This document shows positions 17,179-30,622 of a stretch of DNA of 64,000 bases, piece by piece. The DNA lies in assembly GCA_034008185.1 (NCBI GenBank), contig CM067081.1:16057821-16121820 (forward strand). Direction: 5' to 3'. A program made the position numbers and the translations under genes. Each line of letters opens with the position of its first letter. Positions within the stretch are counted from its first letter, which is position 1. The DNA comes from Gorsachius magnificus (Eukaryota; Chordata; Aves; Pelecaniformes; Ardeidae). Below the pieces are notes generated by a model, which worked only from the letters and a program-made list of their open reading frames with translations, was not told the DNA's origin and searched no databases.

Positions 17179-19479
17179 GCCTATAAGCTTCCTATGGAGC
17201 TTCCTATTTCACAGTGTTCAAGTATTTTTTTAGTGATTTAAGTTATTTGCTGCATTCCCTCTTTCTTGTCTCTCTGTAACAATGTTTTTTTTGGAACTGC
17301 TGCCAAATATCTGAATGAAAATAGTTCTTTTTTATTGTCAATACATGCCCAAACCCAGAGTTAATTTTCAGGTAGATGAATATTGAAATCTGCCCTTCCC
17401 CAAGAGATAGGCTAACCATTACATGCTGGGCACTCCTCATAGACACAATAAAATAATCAAATCCTTCTTCTTCTAAAGAGCAACAGAGGGGAGAAAAATC
17501 AGACTGGTATTTTCACCCCTGCTGAAAACTTCTTTGCTTATTTGTCAATACCTGAGTAAGGAATCATACAGGAATTTACATCTCTAAAACACATAAGGAA
17601 AATACAGTGAAGAAGTCACGGCTTTAGCTAGTTTAGCTAGATTTAAAACATCACAATAAAAAAATTCTCGTTACAGATAATAGATGCTCAGTCTCTTTCC
17701 ATGGCCCATTGCTGCTGATTTCCATGTAGACTTTAGCCATTCAAAGACTGCATACAGTGGCTTATTGGTTTTATTTCATTATCCTAATGAATATTATCTG
17801 AAGGCAGTCATACTTGTCACCAAAGGAATGTGCTAGATCAACTGGAATTTTTGTCTAAAATCCAGTACAGACATCTACTTTTTGCATATCTTTATAATTA
17901 AGTATGTTCAGATGTTTCACAAACACTGAGCTTATTAAACAGCTGCTTCAAATCACTCCCACTGTGTTAACTATGTATACATCTTAAAAGGTAGTTACCA
18001 TCCCATGACTTATACGAGTGATTAACTTCCCAATAAAGGCTCAGAGTTGTTTAATCACCCTAAATTTCCTACTGTCTTTCCCAGCAATTGAGGGTGCACT
18101 GGCAGGAGTCTAGAGGCTACTGGGAGTCATCAGCACGTATTTCCTCCAGGTGGGCAAGCATAGTCCCATTTACTGGAAAATCTAGAAATGGAAAGGAATG
18201 TTACCTGTGTAAAAGAATACACACAAAATACAAGCAATATTCATGTGTCTCATAAATGAGAATTACTGTGTGCTGGTTCATACTTGTCAATTTATAACCA
18301 TTAAAAAACTCACTAAAATGACACAAGGCTTAAGTAGAATAGATTCTATCCCTGCCTACTTTAAGATGGTTCTTTTTGCCAGCTTTTGTGCTGAAAGTAA
18401 TTATGATATCAGCATGGCCATGAGACAGTCAGACCAAGGTCTTGGGAAGATTTCAAACCACATACTCCTAAAGTTTCAGAGTCCTCCAGTTTGTTTAGTC
18501 CACTTTTCACTAGCCAGATGTGAAGTGTAATTTATTATATGAACAAGTTAGAAAATATCTGCCCATAGTTGTGTCAGAATCTTTCAAGTTTATAAAAAAT
18601 CTGGTGCCATATGTCTTTTGGTTCCCTCAGCACATAATATGGAAATTCCTGACTGAAAGCAAACCATGACAAATGCTCACTAGAAGTTTCACAGAGCTTA
18701 TGCCTTAAGTTTTGCTATTGTGTTATTTCTTTTAAATGCAAAATAATTCATAAAACCTGTTCAAAACTGACATGGAAAATTCTGACTATGAAAAATACTA
18801 TCAAATAACAAGACTATTTACATTTCAAGCTTAGATAAATGGTTAGAAATAAGGTTTGTGTATTTTTGTTTTTCCTTTAGTCCTGGATGAGGAAAGAAGA
18901 ACATTGGAGCAATATCTTTTAGCTTTGTCTAAAAAACTTAGCATATTATGAAATATCAAGATTTTCTCTGAAGGTTGCTTTTCTGTAAAGAATAATTTGA
19001 AATATTCAAATAACTCTGAATTAAGCATTTTTTACCACTTCTGTTTAGAAAACATCACACATATCAACTTCTGACTTACACCTGGACAAAAAGAGTAAGT
19101 GTTGTTTCTATGTAGTATTAATCCAGTTGAATTCCAGAAACTGGAAGTATTTAGACTGAAGAGAATGTTACAACAAGACAGATCTACTTTTGCTTATTAG
19201 GGAATTTGGCTAGGAGATAACATTTCACATCCATGCACGTAGCAAAGTAGGATCTTGAGGTTCACCCACATCCCAGATGAGTGCCCTTGTTGCTGTGCTA
19301 AAGGGCTGAATCAGTTCCTCCTGCCTTTGTCCAAGAAGGGATCAATCCAGTTTTTAATCCTGTCTCATGGAGTACCTAATTCCCAGGGCACAAAACTCTG
19401 ATTGTACCATTAAGTACAAATACTTTCATTCAGTTTTGCTGATTGCTTCTGTTTCTCCATTTAACATACAAATGACTAA
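17179..19479. other. Intergenic, nothing recognised
   Basis: 2.3 kb of AT-rich sequence with no supported gene or repeat; the open frames here are short and lack recognisable domains. Confidence 0.55.
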
Positions 19480-20095
19480 TTGATCCATCTAGCTCAGTAT
19501 TCTGTCTTTTAGCAATGGTAATAAGAGACAATATATGAGGAGAACACAAATCTGATGAGTTTTTGACTGATGCTGGCTGCTTTCACAATCTTCTATATTA
19601 GCAAGTTCTGGATATTCACTTACCAGTCTGTAAGAGATGTTTTCATTTCTCTGTCTTAAATCAGACTCCTGCAAGCCTGATTCAATGCCCCCCAGTTCTA
19701 ATACCGCAGGATTTGGTACATAACAGCTTTAGATTCAGTTTATGAGTCACATTCATGATTTTTCAGATCTTAGTTACATCAAGTTCTTGATCTCTTCTTC
19801 AAACTCCTAATTTGGTAGCTGGTCTGTTCACTTAATAATTTAAATTGCTTTTCTGGGTACTTTTTTCATTGCCATCATATTGTTTCTGAGATTTGGAGAA
19901 CAAAACTGCACAAAGTACTCAAGAATTGGACACAGGAAGGTTTTATATAGTGGCAAAATTATGCTCTCCGTCATGTTCTCAGCACTGATGATGCCCAGCA
20001 CTTTGTTTACTTCTTTTGGGTTGCCACAACATATTGAGCCATTGATTTATTCTTATAGAGTTCATTCTTGCTTTTATACAACAGGCTGTTGACCT
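19480..20095 (-). mobile_element. Very old CR1-family LINE fragment (amniote type)
   Basis: Minus-strand remnants that follow, in order, the 3' region of CR1 elements widespread in turtles and crocodilians. GATCCATCTAGCTCAGTAT is near 19482, CATTCATGATTTTTCAGATC near 19752, and ACTGCACAAAGTACTCAAG followed by a TTTATATAGTGGCA-like block near 19906-19950. GCCCAGCACTTTGTTTACTT is near 19994. It is heavily diverged with no coding frame, which suggests insertion before birds diversified. Family assignment is from memory of the consensus. Confidence 0.6.
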
Positions 20096-20643
20096 TCCAA
20101 ATGCAAAAGGCAGAAAGAATGTGAACTAGCTTAACAGAATCAAAGCTGACACAACTGTAGATTTTTGCTACTAACGCTTTAGTTGTAGCAAAAAAACCCA
20201 ACTCTAGAAGTGCACACTGTCTCTAACATTATCAAAACATAAGGATTGTTTTACTTTATTGTGCATTTTTAACTGCATTGCTTCATTATCATTTACAGGA
20301 AAAGAATAAATGACAAGAGGAAAAGATCAATTTCCCATTCAGAGCTGACATGACAAAAACCCCATGTGGCTAAACAAACTGTAAGTTAAATTATAGGATG
20401 TATGATGTGCTGTGCACCAGATAAATGTGTGGGTTTTTCTAAAGCTATGTGAATAACTGATATTATTGTTCAGTCAGAACAAGAAAAATTAAAAAAACAT
20501 TTGAGCTGAAGTTTTTTGTGTTTGTCTTTCTTGTCAGAAGGAAAAAAAAAAAAGCACCACATTTCATGTATCTTTAATGAGAGCTAAGGCTTAAGCAAAA
20601 CCAGTTTGAATCCCATTGGTAGCATTAGTAAGTACAGCCATAA
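20096..20643. other. Intergenic, nothing recognised
   Basis: AT-rich spacer between the old CR1 and the next CR1 copy; includes a 14-base A run near 20540. No gene supported. Confidence 0.5.
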
Positions 20644-21165
20644 GATCACCCCCTCTGTTTGGCACTTGTGAGACCACATCTGGAGTGGTGTGTCCAGGTT
20701 TGGGCTCCCTAGTACACAGAAGAGGCTACCAAGATGGTCAGGGGCTGGAGCACAGAACATAGGATGAAAGGCTGAGAAAGCTGGGTTTGTTCATGCTGGA
20801 GAAGAGAAGGCACAGGGGAAATTTTACTGCTATCTACAAGCACGTGACAAGAAAACGCAGAGAAGATGGGTAGAGACTCTTCTTGGACATGCACAGAGAA
20901 AAGACAAGTAGAAATGAAGGCAAACTGGAAACATGGGAAATTCCACTTAGATATTAGGAAAATTTTGTCATGAGGGAGGTAAAATATTTGAATGGGCGGC
21001 CCAGAGAGGTTTTGGATCTTCATCCTTGGAGGTGTTCAAAATTCGAATAGTCAAGTCCCTAAGCAACATGGTCTAATTAGACCTGTTTTGAGCAAGGGGT
21101 TGCCCATATGATCCCTGAAGGTCCATTCCAACCTAAATTAACCTATGTTTCTGCAATTCTTTGAA
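20644..21165 (+). mobile_element. CR1 LINE 3' fragment, diverged
   Basis: A plus-strand fragment from the end of the reverse transcriptase region through a decayed 3' tail: GAGACCACATCTGGAGTGG, GGCTGAGAAAGCTGGGTTTG, CCTTGGAGGTGTTCAAAATT and GGTCCATTCCAACCTAAATT. It has many substitutions and no clear octamer tail, so it is an older insertion. Confidence 0.85.
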
Positions 21166-24100
21166 TGATGGCTGTTATTGATCCAATAGGTTATTGGAAG
21201 GTCTTTCAGAAGGAACCTAAGTATCTTAAGATCTGAGCTGCTGAGGAACAACACTCAGCACATTGCTCTTGGTTTGCTGATTTTTGTGGGTCTAGTCTGA
21301 ATCATGTTCCTTCTGCCCACTTCAGATTTGTGAATATTTTTGGGTGCACTGAAATAATGGGGGTTTTGGTGAACAAAATATTTGTATAAAATATTTTATT
21401 AGCTCTGAGTTTTCTCAGATTTCATACTAGTGAGTCAACAATAAAATTCTAAAAATTAGTCTTCTAGCTCCAAAGTGTTTCACAAGAATTATAAGATTAA
21501 TCCTCATATGTATCTACTACCTAACTAAGCAGTTTCTTGTAGGGTATATAGTAAAACTGAGGAAGATTGGTCCCAAATTTAAAAGTTATCAGTCAGTTTC
21601 TGGCAGTTTGTTAAGTGCCTCAATTTAGTCCTCAAATCCGAGTCAATGAAAAGTCAATGGTATGCATGTAGAGGAGGATCCTAAAAATATTGGTGAACTT
21701 ATCAATAAATATTAATTTACAGACCAATAATATCAGCAAACTCATTAAAGACTGTCACAGATTTGAAAGTCCAAATTCTAGTGCATGATGCTCAAATTAA
21801 GTTTGTAAATTATTTCTTCAACCAATAAATCTGACAAAAGGGTATCCACTGCTAATGGTTTCCCAGTCCAATCGCTATGTAATCACAGTGTGTTGGTATT
21901 CCATCTCCAAATAAATATCAAGTTGACAACCCAAAATACATACATCTTTGGTAGGTTTCTTCCTCTACATTCTATGCCAGGCACTCTATTGATTCATACG
22001 CTTAGCACATTAATTGGAGAAGGAAAAAAAGATCAAAGTGGCTGGCTAAAAATTTCTTGAAAATGCTATCTACAAAAGCTTTGTAAGAGGGCAAAGTGTT
22101 TAAAATGAGCTGTTCTTAATTATTTCATTATGGAATTTAGATGTGTGAGTGAGCACTGTGTATATGAAAGTTATAAAATGACTGGGAACACCAAATGAGT
22201 AGTTAGGTTGCCAAAGCTAACAGCCAGTTGTGCTGCATTAATTATTATTGTGCACACTTTAGCCTAAGAAATTGAAACTGTTCTCCTGTGATTTGATAAG
22301 GCTTGGTTGATGATTATTTGAGTCACATAAAACTATGACTCAAGTCTGAGTCTGAAACTCAGACAGTATTTTTAGATTATTAAAAAATGCAGAGACAATT
22401 GAGGCAGGGAACTCCTCTGTCTTGTTTACCTAGGGAATTAAGAGTAAGGTGTTTCAGAGACATTTGAAGGCAGAGGTCTTCCCAGTGAGTCACTAGTGGA
22501 TTTTCCACAACTACTATTAAATAATAACTAGAAGCGTAACAACAACAGACTGAATTCTTAAATGAGCTGCATGTTAAAGAAGACTCAAATTAATCTATTC
22601 TAAATACTAAGTCTTTCTGTTTGAAGAAATACAGAGCTAAATTTGCCCAGGCACAATAGTGTGTTATAATTTTCTCAAATCCTTCAGCCAAGCGATCCAT
22701 TTGATATGATATTACTTTATGTTAGAGACCTCTTTTTCAAATCTATGGCTGTAGATATACACTGCTCCGAACAACTTCTAAATCCCTTTGCAGAGTCAAA
22801 AAACTGTGTTAAAAATGTCTGAAAGATATAGCTAATTTATTCACACTAGTATTTTCAAACAACCTATACCTAATATATATGGTAAAATGCACAAGCTTTC
22901 TCACTATGAGAATTGCCACAGAGTGCCAGGACTCTGATGAAGATTTTTCTGATTAAATAAAATATCTGTTTTCAAATACAGTCCTATGAGGACAGTAATA
23001 CTAATATGATATTTATTCAGATATTTAGATATTCAGATATTCAGGTATTTATTCAGAACTGTCTTGTTAAGAGCTTGGATATCTCTCCATGCCATTGGAC
23101 CAGGCTATGCAGACATTGAAAATGTGTCAAGGAGATAATCCTGCTCAGTTTGCCCCAAATACTTTTTTTCTTGGAACTTTCTGTTTAGAGTAAGAATTTC
23201 TTGTTTCTACAACAGAATCTGGTGATTCAGTGCTGATATTATTGATAACAGAAGCTGCAGAGTACTTTAATCTGGACATTCTTTGTTGATAGCAATGAAG
23301 CTACAGAGGTGTTGATTTCTCTGAGTAGCTGATAAGTATCAGGTGCTCTTTGTTAAAAAAGTTTGAGTATTCAGTTGACTCAGACTGAAACCAAACCAAG
23401 CCAAACCAAACAAAGTCGTTATAAGGGGTAAACTTATTTGTCAGTCATCTTGATAGAGTAGGTGGTTAAATTCCAATGTAATGACCCTTATCTCGATTAA
23501 TGAGGGGCAGACTTCCACTGGTAAAATGCTGATTCTCTACAGCTTTGGGCTAAATCACAAACCTGAGATGCCAGAACAGATCCGCATACACAGAGGAGAA
23601 TGCATAATGTACACTGGAATTATTTACTCCTAGTCAGCCTGAGTTAATGAAATTTTCAACAGCAGTATTGAAGAGAGGTCAGTCATGCATGCCTCTTAAT
23701 AAAATCCAATAACCCAACAATTATAAATAAAATGGTGATTACAGTCCCTAGACTGTAACATCCAATTAAATGGTTAGTTGGGGGGACAAGGAACTTTCCT
23801 TATATATAGTCAACTGCCTTCCACACCATATTTATAAATATATGAAATCCACTAATGCAGAACAGAAGTTTTCAGGATTACCCCATTTTACATAAGCTTG
23901 GATTCTAGACAGGCATGGGGTCCAAAAAATGTGTGGAGACACAATAATAAAGACTGTATTTGCAAAGTAGCCAATATCCTATGATTTAGGTATTAACAGC
24001 AGGGTGCATTCAGAGGAAGAAGTGAATAAAAAAGGTAGGAAAACCATGTATACCATTCATAAAGGGGATTAGACTGATTCATTCGGGAGGATGATTGTCA

Positions 24101-26730
24101 TGAGACGAAGGGGGAAAGATTTGATGACATTACTTCTTTATCCTCCTCATGTGAAAGATGCTACAAGGTGTCCCAAGAACAGTCCCAGACTCAAGCAGAG
24201 TTAATCAATCAGCAGTCTTGCTAATGGTTGTATTTATTTTTCTCATGAAAAGGAGACATAGAAGAAAAGCCAATTTTAGGGTTGAAACTTTTTCTGCACA
24301 TATTCATGTTTTCCCCTCTCCATTTCTCTTGAAGGACTAGCTCTAGTTATATGAAATTATGTACATTCTAGTTGTAATTCACACAGAGGAGCATGTTAAA
24401 AGTGAGACTTTCTTTGAGAAAGACATGGCTCAAGAAATTTTGCTTAGTTAGATATCTGGATGTAGCTTGATAATTAACCAGTCCTTGGTAAAACATTGCC
24501 TCCTAAATAGACATAAACAAAACAATCATAAAAGAATACAGTGTAATTGTGTTCTTTATCTGAAGCCTCTATCACGAACAACTAATAAACTTATTAGTAA
24601 GAAACTATTAATATTAAAGAGGGAGCAAAGTGAGGGGGGAAGGAAAGTACAGCCTGAAGTTTGGAAAGGTAAAATATCTGTAACCCCAGGTGTCCTGGAG
24701 CTGATGGTCTATATTATGTCACAAGATGAAATAAAAAGTCTGGTAAACACAACATGATTCATACCCTGGTACTAAACTCAAAACACCTAGAAATAAGTAG
24801 AATAAGCAAAAATATTTAATGAAACATCAGACCCTGCTTTCTGATGCACCTTGAACTTGCTTTGTTTTGTACTCCATCGGAATGAGTTTTTGAATTCCAA
24901 GGAGGAAATATTTCTTGCCTATTACAAAACAAAGATATTTAAAAATGCTGGATATGAAAACCTTGTATCTCACATACAGCACCAGTCATCACAAATTAAT
25001 AATAAAGAAGGGAAGCATAACAGCCAAATGTATAACAGCCAAATGTATAACAGCAGCTGTTAAACACTAAATGGCAGTTCTTTACGTTGTCAAGCAAGAG
25101 ATGTACTTAGTGGAGCGTGTGTTGTGAACAGCTGCAAGTGCACAAAGTGCTCTCTTCAGGTCTATAGCTTATGAAGAAGCTTCAAAAACTTCAGAAGTGT
25201 GGATTCAAGTTTAATATATAGAGCCCATAGTTAAAATCCAAGTGTGCAAGACTAAACGCCCGTTGAAAAAATTTACTTATTAACATAGGGATTTGAACAG
25301 CCTAAATACTGACATCAAGGATGAGCTTTTGTGGCCAACGGGAATATAAAGCTACTGAGTCAGACTGGTGTGTTGTCCTAGGCCTGTGGTAGCTGGGCCA
25401 CAAATACAGGTTAATCATCCTGCAGCTGCTTTGACTAATAGAAGTGGACATTTCTGCTAAGTCAGAAGTTTTTGCCAATTATAGTATTTGAAGGGGGGTT
25501 GAGAACTACATTTTCAGATCTGTAGCTTGGAAAAAGATATTAGCAAAAGAACAGATGATTTACAAACTTGTTTTTGTAGTCTGCTGAAATAAAACAGAAT
25601 AACTCCATCAATCTGTTTGCAATTCCACAAATTTATTTGTAGTAACTACTTTGGAGTCCTGTCAGGATAATGTCTTCCCCATGGCATACTGAGGACTTAT
25701 TTTTCTGGAAAAAAAAGGAAAGACAGTGATGGTACACCCTGAACAAAGAGACCATAAGATTTTTAGGGCATATTAGCTCCCAGTGTAATTTCCACCAGTT
25801 GCTGCAGGATGGGTTTCCTCCTGTGTGCTGATGATTTTGCTATGTACAGTTGTGGAGTGTGATGAGAGAGAGAAGCCAATTTGTGGCTTTCCATTAATTC
25901 AGCCTTCATTTTTGGAAGTAAGGAGTCAGCAAACTTTATCTTGTTTCTTAGCAGGGCCCAGGGAGGAAGGGGATGTCATTAATCACTTCGGTAAATTCTT
26001 CCTTTACTCTATCTAGACCAATTTTTTTCTACTGAATTGCTACATTGGCATTGCCAAAACTATCCAGGATGATTTGAAAGATCAAGAACGCCATCACAAC
26101 TGAACATCCTGGCCTTTCCCCTGCATTGTCCTCGGGAAGTGGAAATTATAGAAGTTTTACAAAGTCAGACGCAAATAAAATACATGCCTTGAAATAATTC
26201 AGCCAGTTAAATAAAAATTATTCATCTTGTGACAGGAGGGAGACAATTCAGCAGCCATGTAATCTTCACAGAAAACAAGGCTGAAGTTGTAGGTAAATTC
26301 AGCCCCACAGAGAGGAGGTTCAGGGTGGTTTGGTCCCTACGGTGAGGAGGGTTGAGGTGGTTTAGCCCCTGTCAGGTCTGGCATGAGCTGGCAGAAGCTT
26401 CCAGAAGGCGCTGCAGGTGTTGGGGCTTGTCGTGGAGTGCCTGCAAACCTGAGCTGTTTGTTTGGCTTCCCACCGGCCTGTGTGGAAAGTCTGTGACCCA
26501 CTTCTTGCAACACCCCAGCACACAAACATACCTCCCTAACTGAGGTCTAGTTTCATTTCCAAGAATCATTTCTTAATATTCTTATCTTGATTTTCCCTTT
26601 TCTTTCCTCTCTCATGCTGGCCAGTATGAGGACCAGTCTGTAGTAGCTCTCTTCCCCAGCCCTGTTCCTCCCAAGCCTGGCTGTTCTCCATCTCAAACAT
26701 AATGTCCGTAGAAAAGTAATCTTTCTCATA
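21166..26730. other. Intergenic, nothing recognised apart from a short tandem repeat
   Basis: 5.6 kb of AT-rich sequence without CR1 copies or recognisable coding sequence. It holds the 15-bp tandem repeat listed separately and a patch of repeated TATTCAGATAT words near 23020-23060. Its length without recognisable repeats makes it a reasonable place to look for conserved non-coding sequence. Confidence 0.5.
25017..25054. repeat. 15-bp tandem repeat, 2.5 copies
   Basis: The unit ATAACAGCCAAATGT occurs twice perfectly and is followed by a partial third copy. A small minisatellite-like duplication. Confidence 0.85.
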
Positions 26731-28125
26731 ATTCATAGATTCATAGAATACTTTGGGTTGAGAGGGACATTTAAAGGTCATGTAGTCCAACCCCCCTGCA
26801 GTGAGCAGGGACATCTTTAACTCAATCAGGTTGCTCAGAGCCCTGTCCAACCTGGCCTTGAATGTTTCCAGGGATGGGGCTTCCACTACCTCTCTGGGCA
26901 ACCCGTTCCAGTGTTTCATCACCCTCGTTGTAAAGAATTTCCTCCTTATATCTAGTCTAAATCTACCCTCCTTTATTTTAAAACCATTACCCCTTGATGT
27001 GTCACAGCAGGCCTTGCTAAAAAGTTTGTCCCCATCTTTCCTATAGGCCCCCTTTAAGTACTGAAAGGCCGCAATCAGGTCTCCCCTCAGCCTTCTCTTC
27101 TCCAGGCTGAACAACCCCAACTCTCTCAGCCTGTCCTCATAGGAGAGGTGCTCCAGCCATTGGATCATTTTTGTAGCCCTCCTCTGGACCCGCTCCAACA
27201 GTTCCATGTCCTTCTTGTGCTGAGGGCTCCAGAGCTGGACGCAGTACTCCAGGTGAGGTCTCACCAGAGCACAGCAGAGGGGCAGAGTCACCTCCCTCGA
27301 CCTGCTGGCCATACTTCTCCTGATGCAGCCCAGGGTACGGTTGGCCTTCTGGGCTGCCAGCACACATTGCCGGCTCATGTCCAGCTTTTCATCCACCAGA
27401 ACCCCCAAGTCCCTCTCGGCAGGGCTGCTCTTGATCCTTTTTTCCCCCAGCCTGTATTGGTACTGGGGGTTACCCCGACCCAGGTGCATGACCTTGCACG
27501 TGGCCTTGTTGAACCTCATGAGGTTCACACAGGCCCACCTCTCCAGCGTGTCCAGGTCTCTCTGGATGACATCCCGTCCTCCTGGTGTGTCAACCACACC
27601 ACTCAGCTTGGTGTCATCCACAAACTTGCTGAGGGTGCACTTGATCTCACTTTCTAAGTCATTGATGAATATATTAAACAGCACTGGTTTGGTACGGACC
27701 CCTGAGGGTCACCACTCTCCATCCGGACATTGAGCCGTTGACCACTACCCTCTGTATGCGACCATCCAGCCAATTCCTTATCTGCCGAACAGTCCACCCA
27801 TCAAATCCATAGCTCTCCAATTTAGACAGAAGGATGTTGGGGGGGACCGTGTCTAATGTCTTACAGAGGTCCAGATAGATGACATCCGTTGGTTTTCCCT
27901 TGTCCACTGATGCCTGCATCATAAAAAGCCACTAGGTTCATCAGGCAGGACTTGCCCTTGGTGAAGCCATGCTGGCTGTTTCGAATTACCTCCCTGGCCT
28001 CCATGTGCTTTAGCATAGCTTCTAGGAGGATCTGTTCCATGATCTTCCCAGGCACAGAGGTGAGGCTGACAGGTCGGTAGTTCCCGGGGTCCTCCTTTCT
28101 ACCCTTTTTAAAGATGGGCACAATT
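26731..28125 (-). mobile_element. CR1 LINE, 1.4 kb, 5'-truncated in the reverse transcriptase
   Basis: A minus-strand CR1 from the octamer tail (ATTCATAGATTCATAGAAT) at the left to a truncation in the reverse transcriptase at the right (frame starting [19 protein letters not shown]). The polymerase reading is broken near 27.7 kb by a small deletion. Conserved motifs are altered: motif A reads [10 protein letters not shown] and motif C FVDD instead of FADD. The last 372 codons stay open by chance and include the CR1 C-terminal region plus unrelated flank. The element is not functional. It belongs to a different subfamily from the 29.4-kb copy. Confidence 0.92.
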
Positions 28126-29387
28126 AAAGGTAAGAGTAATATATTCCTCCCCCATCACTCACCCAAATGTACTTTGAGCTTTATATTCCTACACTTGTCT
28201 CTGCAGCACTTTCCCCCAGAGAGTAGAAGCGTTTCTAAATTACTCAGCTCCCTGCAGTGGGATCCAACAGGATTTCTTTACGGTGGTTTTCTTCTTGTAT
28301 CCAGAGGCTCCTGGAGAGTCTGTGACAGATAGAGAAACCTGGAGATGGGGGGACAGTGCCAGGGACTGCAGCATAACCCCATGTCCTCACAGGCACCTCT
28401 ATCATGGCCACTGAGCAGGGTGCTCCTAAGGGGGACCTTGCAAGGGGAGCACAAAGGAAGCTCACCCTTGTTTTATTATTAAGATGTTGTCTTAGAAGGA
28501 AATAAGAAAAAACAGATTTCTTAAATGGTAGCTAATTGTTCTGTTTTTCATAGTAGAGTCATTTCACTTGTTGCAGGTAACTCTTGAAATGAAGCATTAT
28601 CACCTATGTTGTCTGCAGGTTTGATGAAATGGTGTAACAAAACATGAACCCTCCTACCCAAGTGTAGTGAAAGCCATGAAAAGTAAAAACATAAACCCAT
28701 GAATACCAATTTTTCTTGAAAAGAACCACAGAAAATGTAATAAATAAGGGAAATAAATTTTCCATTAAGACTTTTTATGTCTTTTTTATTTTATTTCTAG
28801 GGTTTTTTCTTAAGTATCTTCTACTGTTGAACATAGACTGCTTTCTCCAACCTCCTCTGAGGGCATCTCCAGGCTCCTCTGAGTGTACGGTATTTTTGCT
28901 GAGACCACTACTCCAGTTTGTGTCTTCCAAGCAAAATTTGTTTCTCAACAGCAGTATCTGGCCATCCTGGCCATCCAGCTCCATTGCCGTGGGAGCACAC
29001 CTGTGTTGCGTGCTGCTCAGTGCAGAGCAGCAGACCTGCCATCCTAGGCTGCGTTAATGGAGGGGTATGGATCTCCTGCATTTTCTGTGCCTTTTGGGCA
29101 CAGCAGACATATAACAGTGGTGTGGTCTGGAATCATGTTTTCTGGACAAACCCATGGGGATACATCAGAAAAGATTGGGTGAGGCGGAGGAAACAGTCAT
29201 GATTGCAGGTTTGAGAAGACTGGCATGGAGATGAGACCATGGGATGGGAGAAAATGCAATGTCATCATACTCTGGTCTGACACCAGTAAATTGAAATCTT
29301 TTGTGATCTGCTCTCTCTCTGGAGCTGAGCATCCTGTTTTAACCCACCTGGCAGCCCTAAGGCAGGGTCACACTTCTGCAGGAAATA
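28126..29387. other. Intergenic between two CR1 copies
   Basis: 1.26 kb with no recognised gene. A part with moderately long open frames in several frames (28.7-29.2 kb) shows no domain I can name, and I treat those frames as chance. Confidence 0.5.
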
Positions 29388-29483
29388 CACTGCGGGGCTT
29401 GTAGAGAGGGCTTTAAACTAGGTCTGAAGGGGGGAGGGGATATAAACAAGTTCACTAGAGAGGAGCCTGGGGGGGTCACCGCA

Positions 29484-30551
29484 TTGCTGGGGGTGAAACC
29501 GACAGCCCAGCTCAAGTGCATCTACACTAATGCACGCAGCGTGGGCAACAAACGGGAGGAGCTGGAAGCCATTGTAAGGCAGGATGGTTATGATGTAGTC
29601 ACCATCACAGAAACGTGGTGGGATGCCTCCCATGACTGGAGTGCTGCAATGGATGGCTACAAACTCTTCAGAAGGGACAGGCAAGGAAGGAGAGGCGGTG
29701 GGGTGGCTCTGTATGTTAGGGAGTGTTTAGATTGTACAGAGCTTGACAATTGTGGTGAGGCAGAATGCTTATGGGTGAGGATGAGGGGGAAGGCCAACAA
29801 GAAAGATATCCTGTTGGGAGTCTGTTACAGACCACCCGACCAGGATGAGGATGTTGACGAAGAATTCTACAAGCGGCTGGCAGGAGTCTCTCAGTCACGA
29901 GCTCTTGTTCTTGTGGGGGACTTCAACTTCCCAGACATCTGCTGGAAATACAATACAGCAGAAAGGAAACAGTCCAGAAGGTTCCTGCAGTGTGTGGAAG
30001 ATAACTTCCTGACACAGCTGGTAAGTGAGCCTACCAGGGGAAGTGCCCTGCTTGACCTCCTGTTCACTAACAGAGAAGGACTGGTGGGAGAGGTGGTGGT
30101 TGGAAATCATCTAGGCCTTAGCGATCATGAAATGGTAGAGTTTTCGATCTTTGGTGAGGTAAGGAAGGGGGTCAGCAAGACCGCCACCATGGATTTCCGG
30201 AGGGCAGACTTTGACCTGCTCAGAACGCTGGTTGGGAGAGTCCCTTGGGAGATAGTCCTGAAGGGAAAAGGGGTCCAGGAAGGCTGGGTGTTTTTCAAGG
30301 AAGAAGTCTTAAAGGCACAGGACCAGGCTGTCCCCATGTGCCGTAAGACAAATCGGCGGGGAAGACGACCGGCCTGGCTGGACAGAGGTCTACTACTGCG
30401 ACTAAGGGAAAAAAGGAGAGCTTACCAGCTCTGGAAGAAGGGGCAGGCAACCCAAGAAGAGTACAGGGATCTTGTCAGGTTATGCAGAGAGGAGATTAGA
30501 AAGGCAAAAGCCCAAAAGCCCAGCTGGAATTTAACCTGGCCACTGTTGTAA
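29484..30551 (+). pseudogene. CR1 ORF2 part 1: apurinic-type endonuclease
   Basis: 355 codons from the first ATG in frame. It shows the AP-endonuclease fold motifs of CR1 in order: YTNARSVGNKREELEAI (about residues 14-30), ITETWWD (about 40-46), GGGVALYVRE (about 71-80), LLGVCYRPP (about 111-119), GDFNFPDI (about 144-151) and LGLSDHEMVEF (about 210-220). These nick the target DNA to prime reverse transcription. The frame ends early at 30551 because of an 8-bp tandem duplication just upstream; the polymerase continues in another frame. It is named a pseudogene because the enzyme is separated from its polymerase. Confidence 0.9.
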
Positions 30552-30622
30552 GGGATAATAAGAAGAGTTTTTATAAATATGTTAACAGCAAAAAGAGAGC
30601 CAGGGAGAACCTCCATCCACTA

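Noticed and set aside
27148..27657. 169-codon plus-strand open frame
   Set aside because: Antisense shadow of the CR1 reverse transcriptase at 26731-28125; the protein-like match is on the minus strand.
28716..29202. Overlapping frames upstream of the 29.4-kb CR1, considered as CR1 ORF1
   Set aside because: No CR1 ORF1 features (zinc-knuckle-like or esterase motifs) are readable, and the frames conflict; the CR1 copy appears truncated near 29388.
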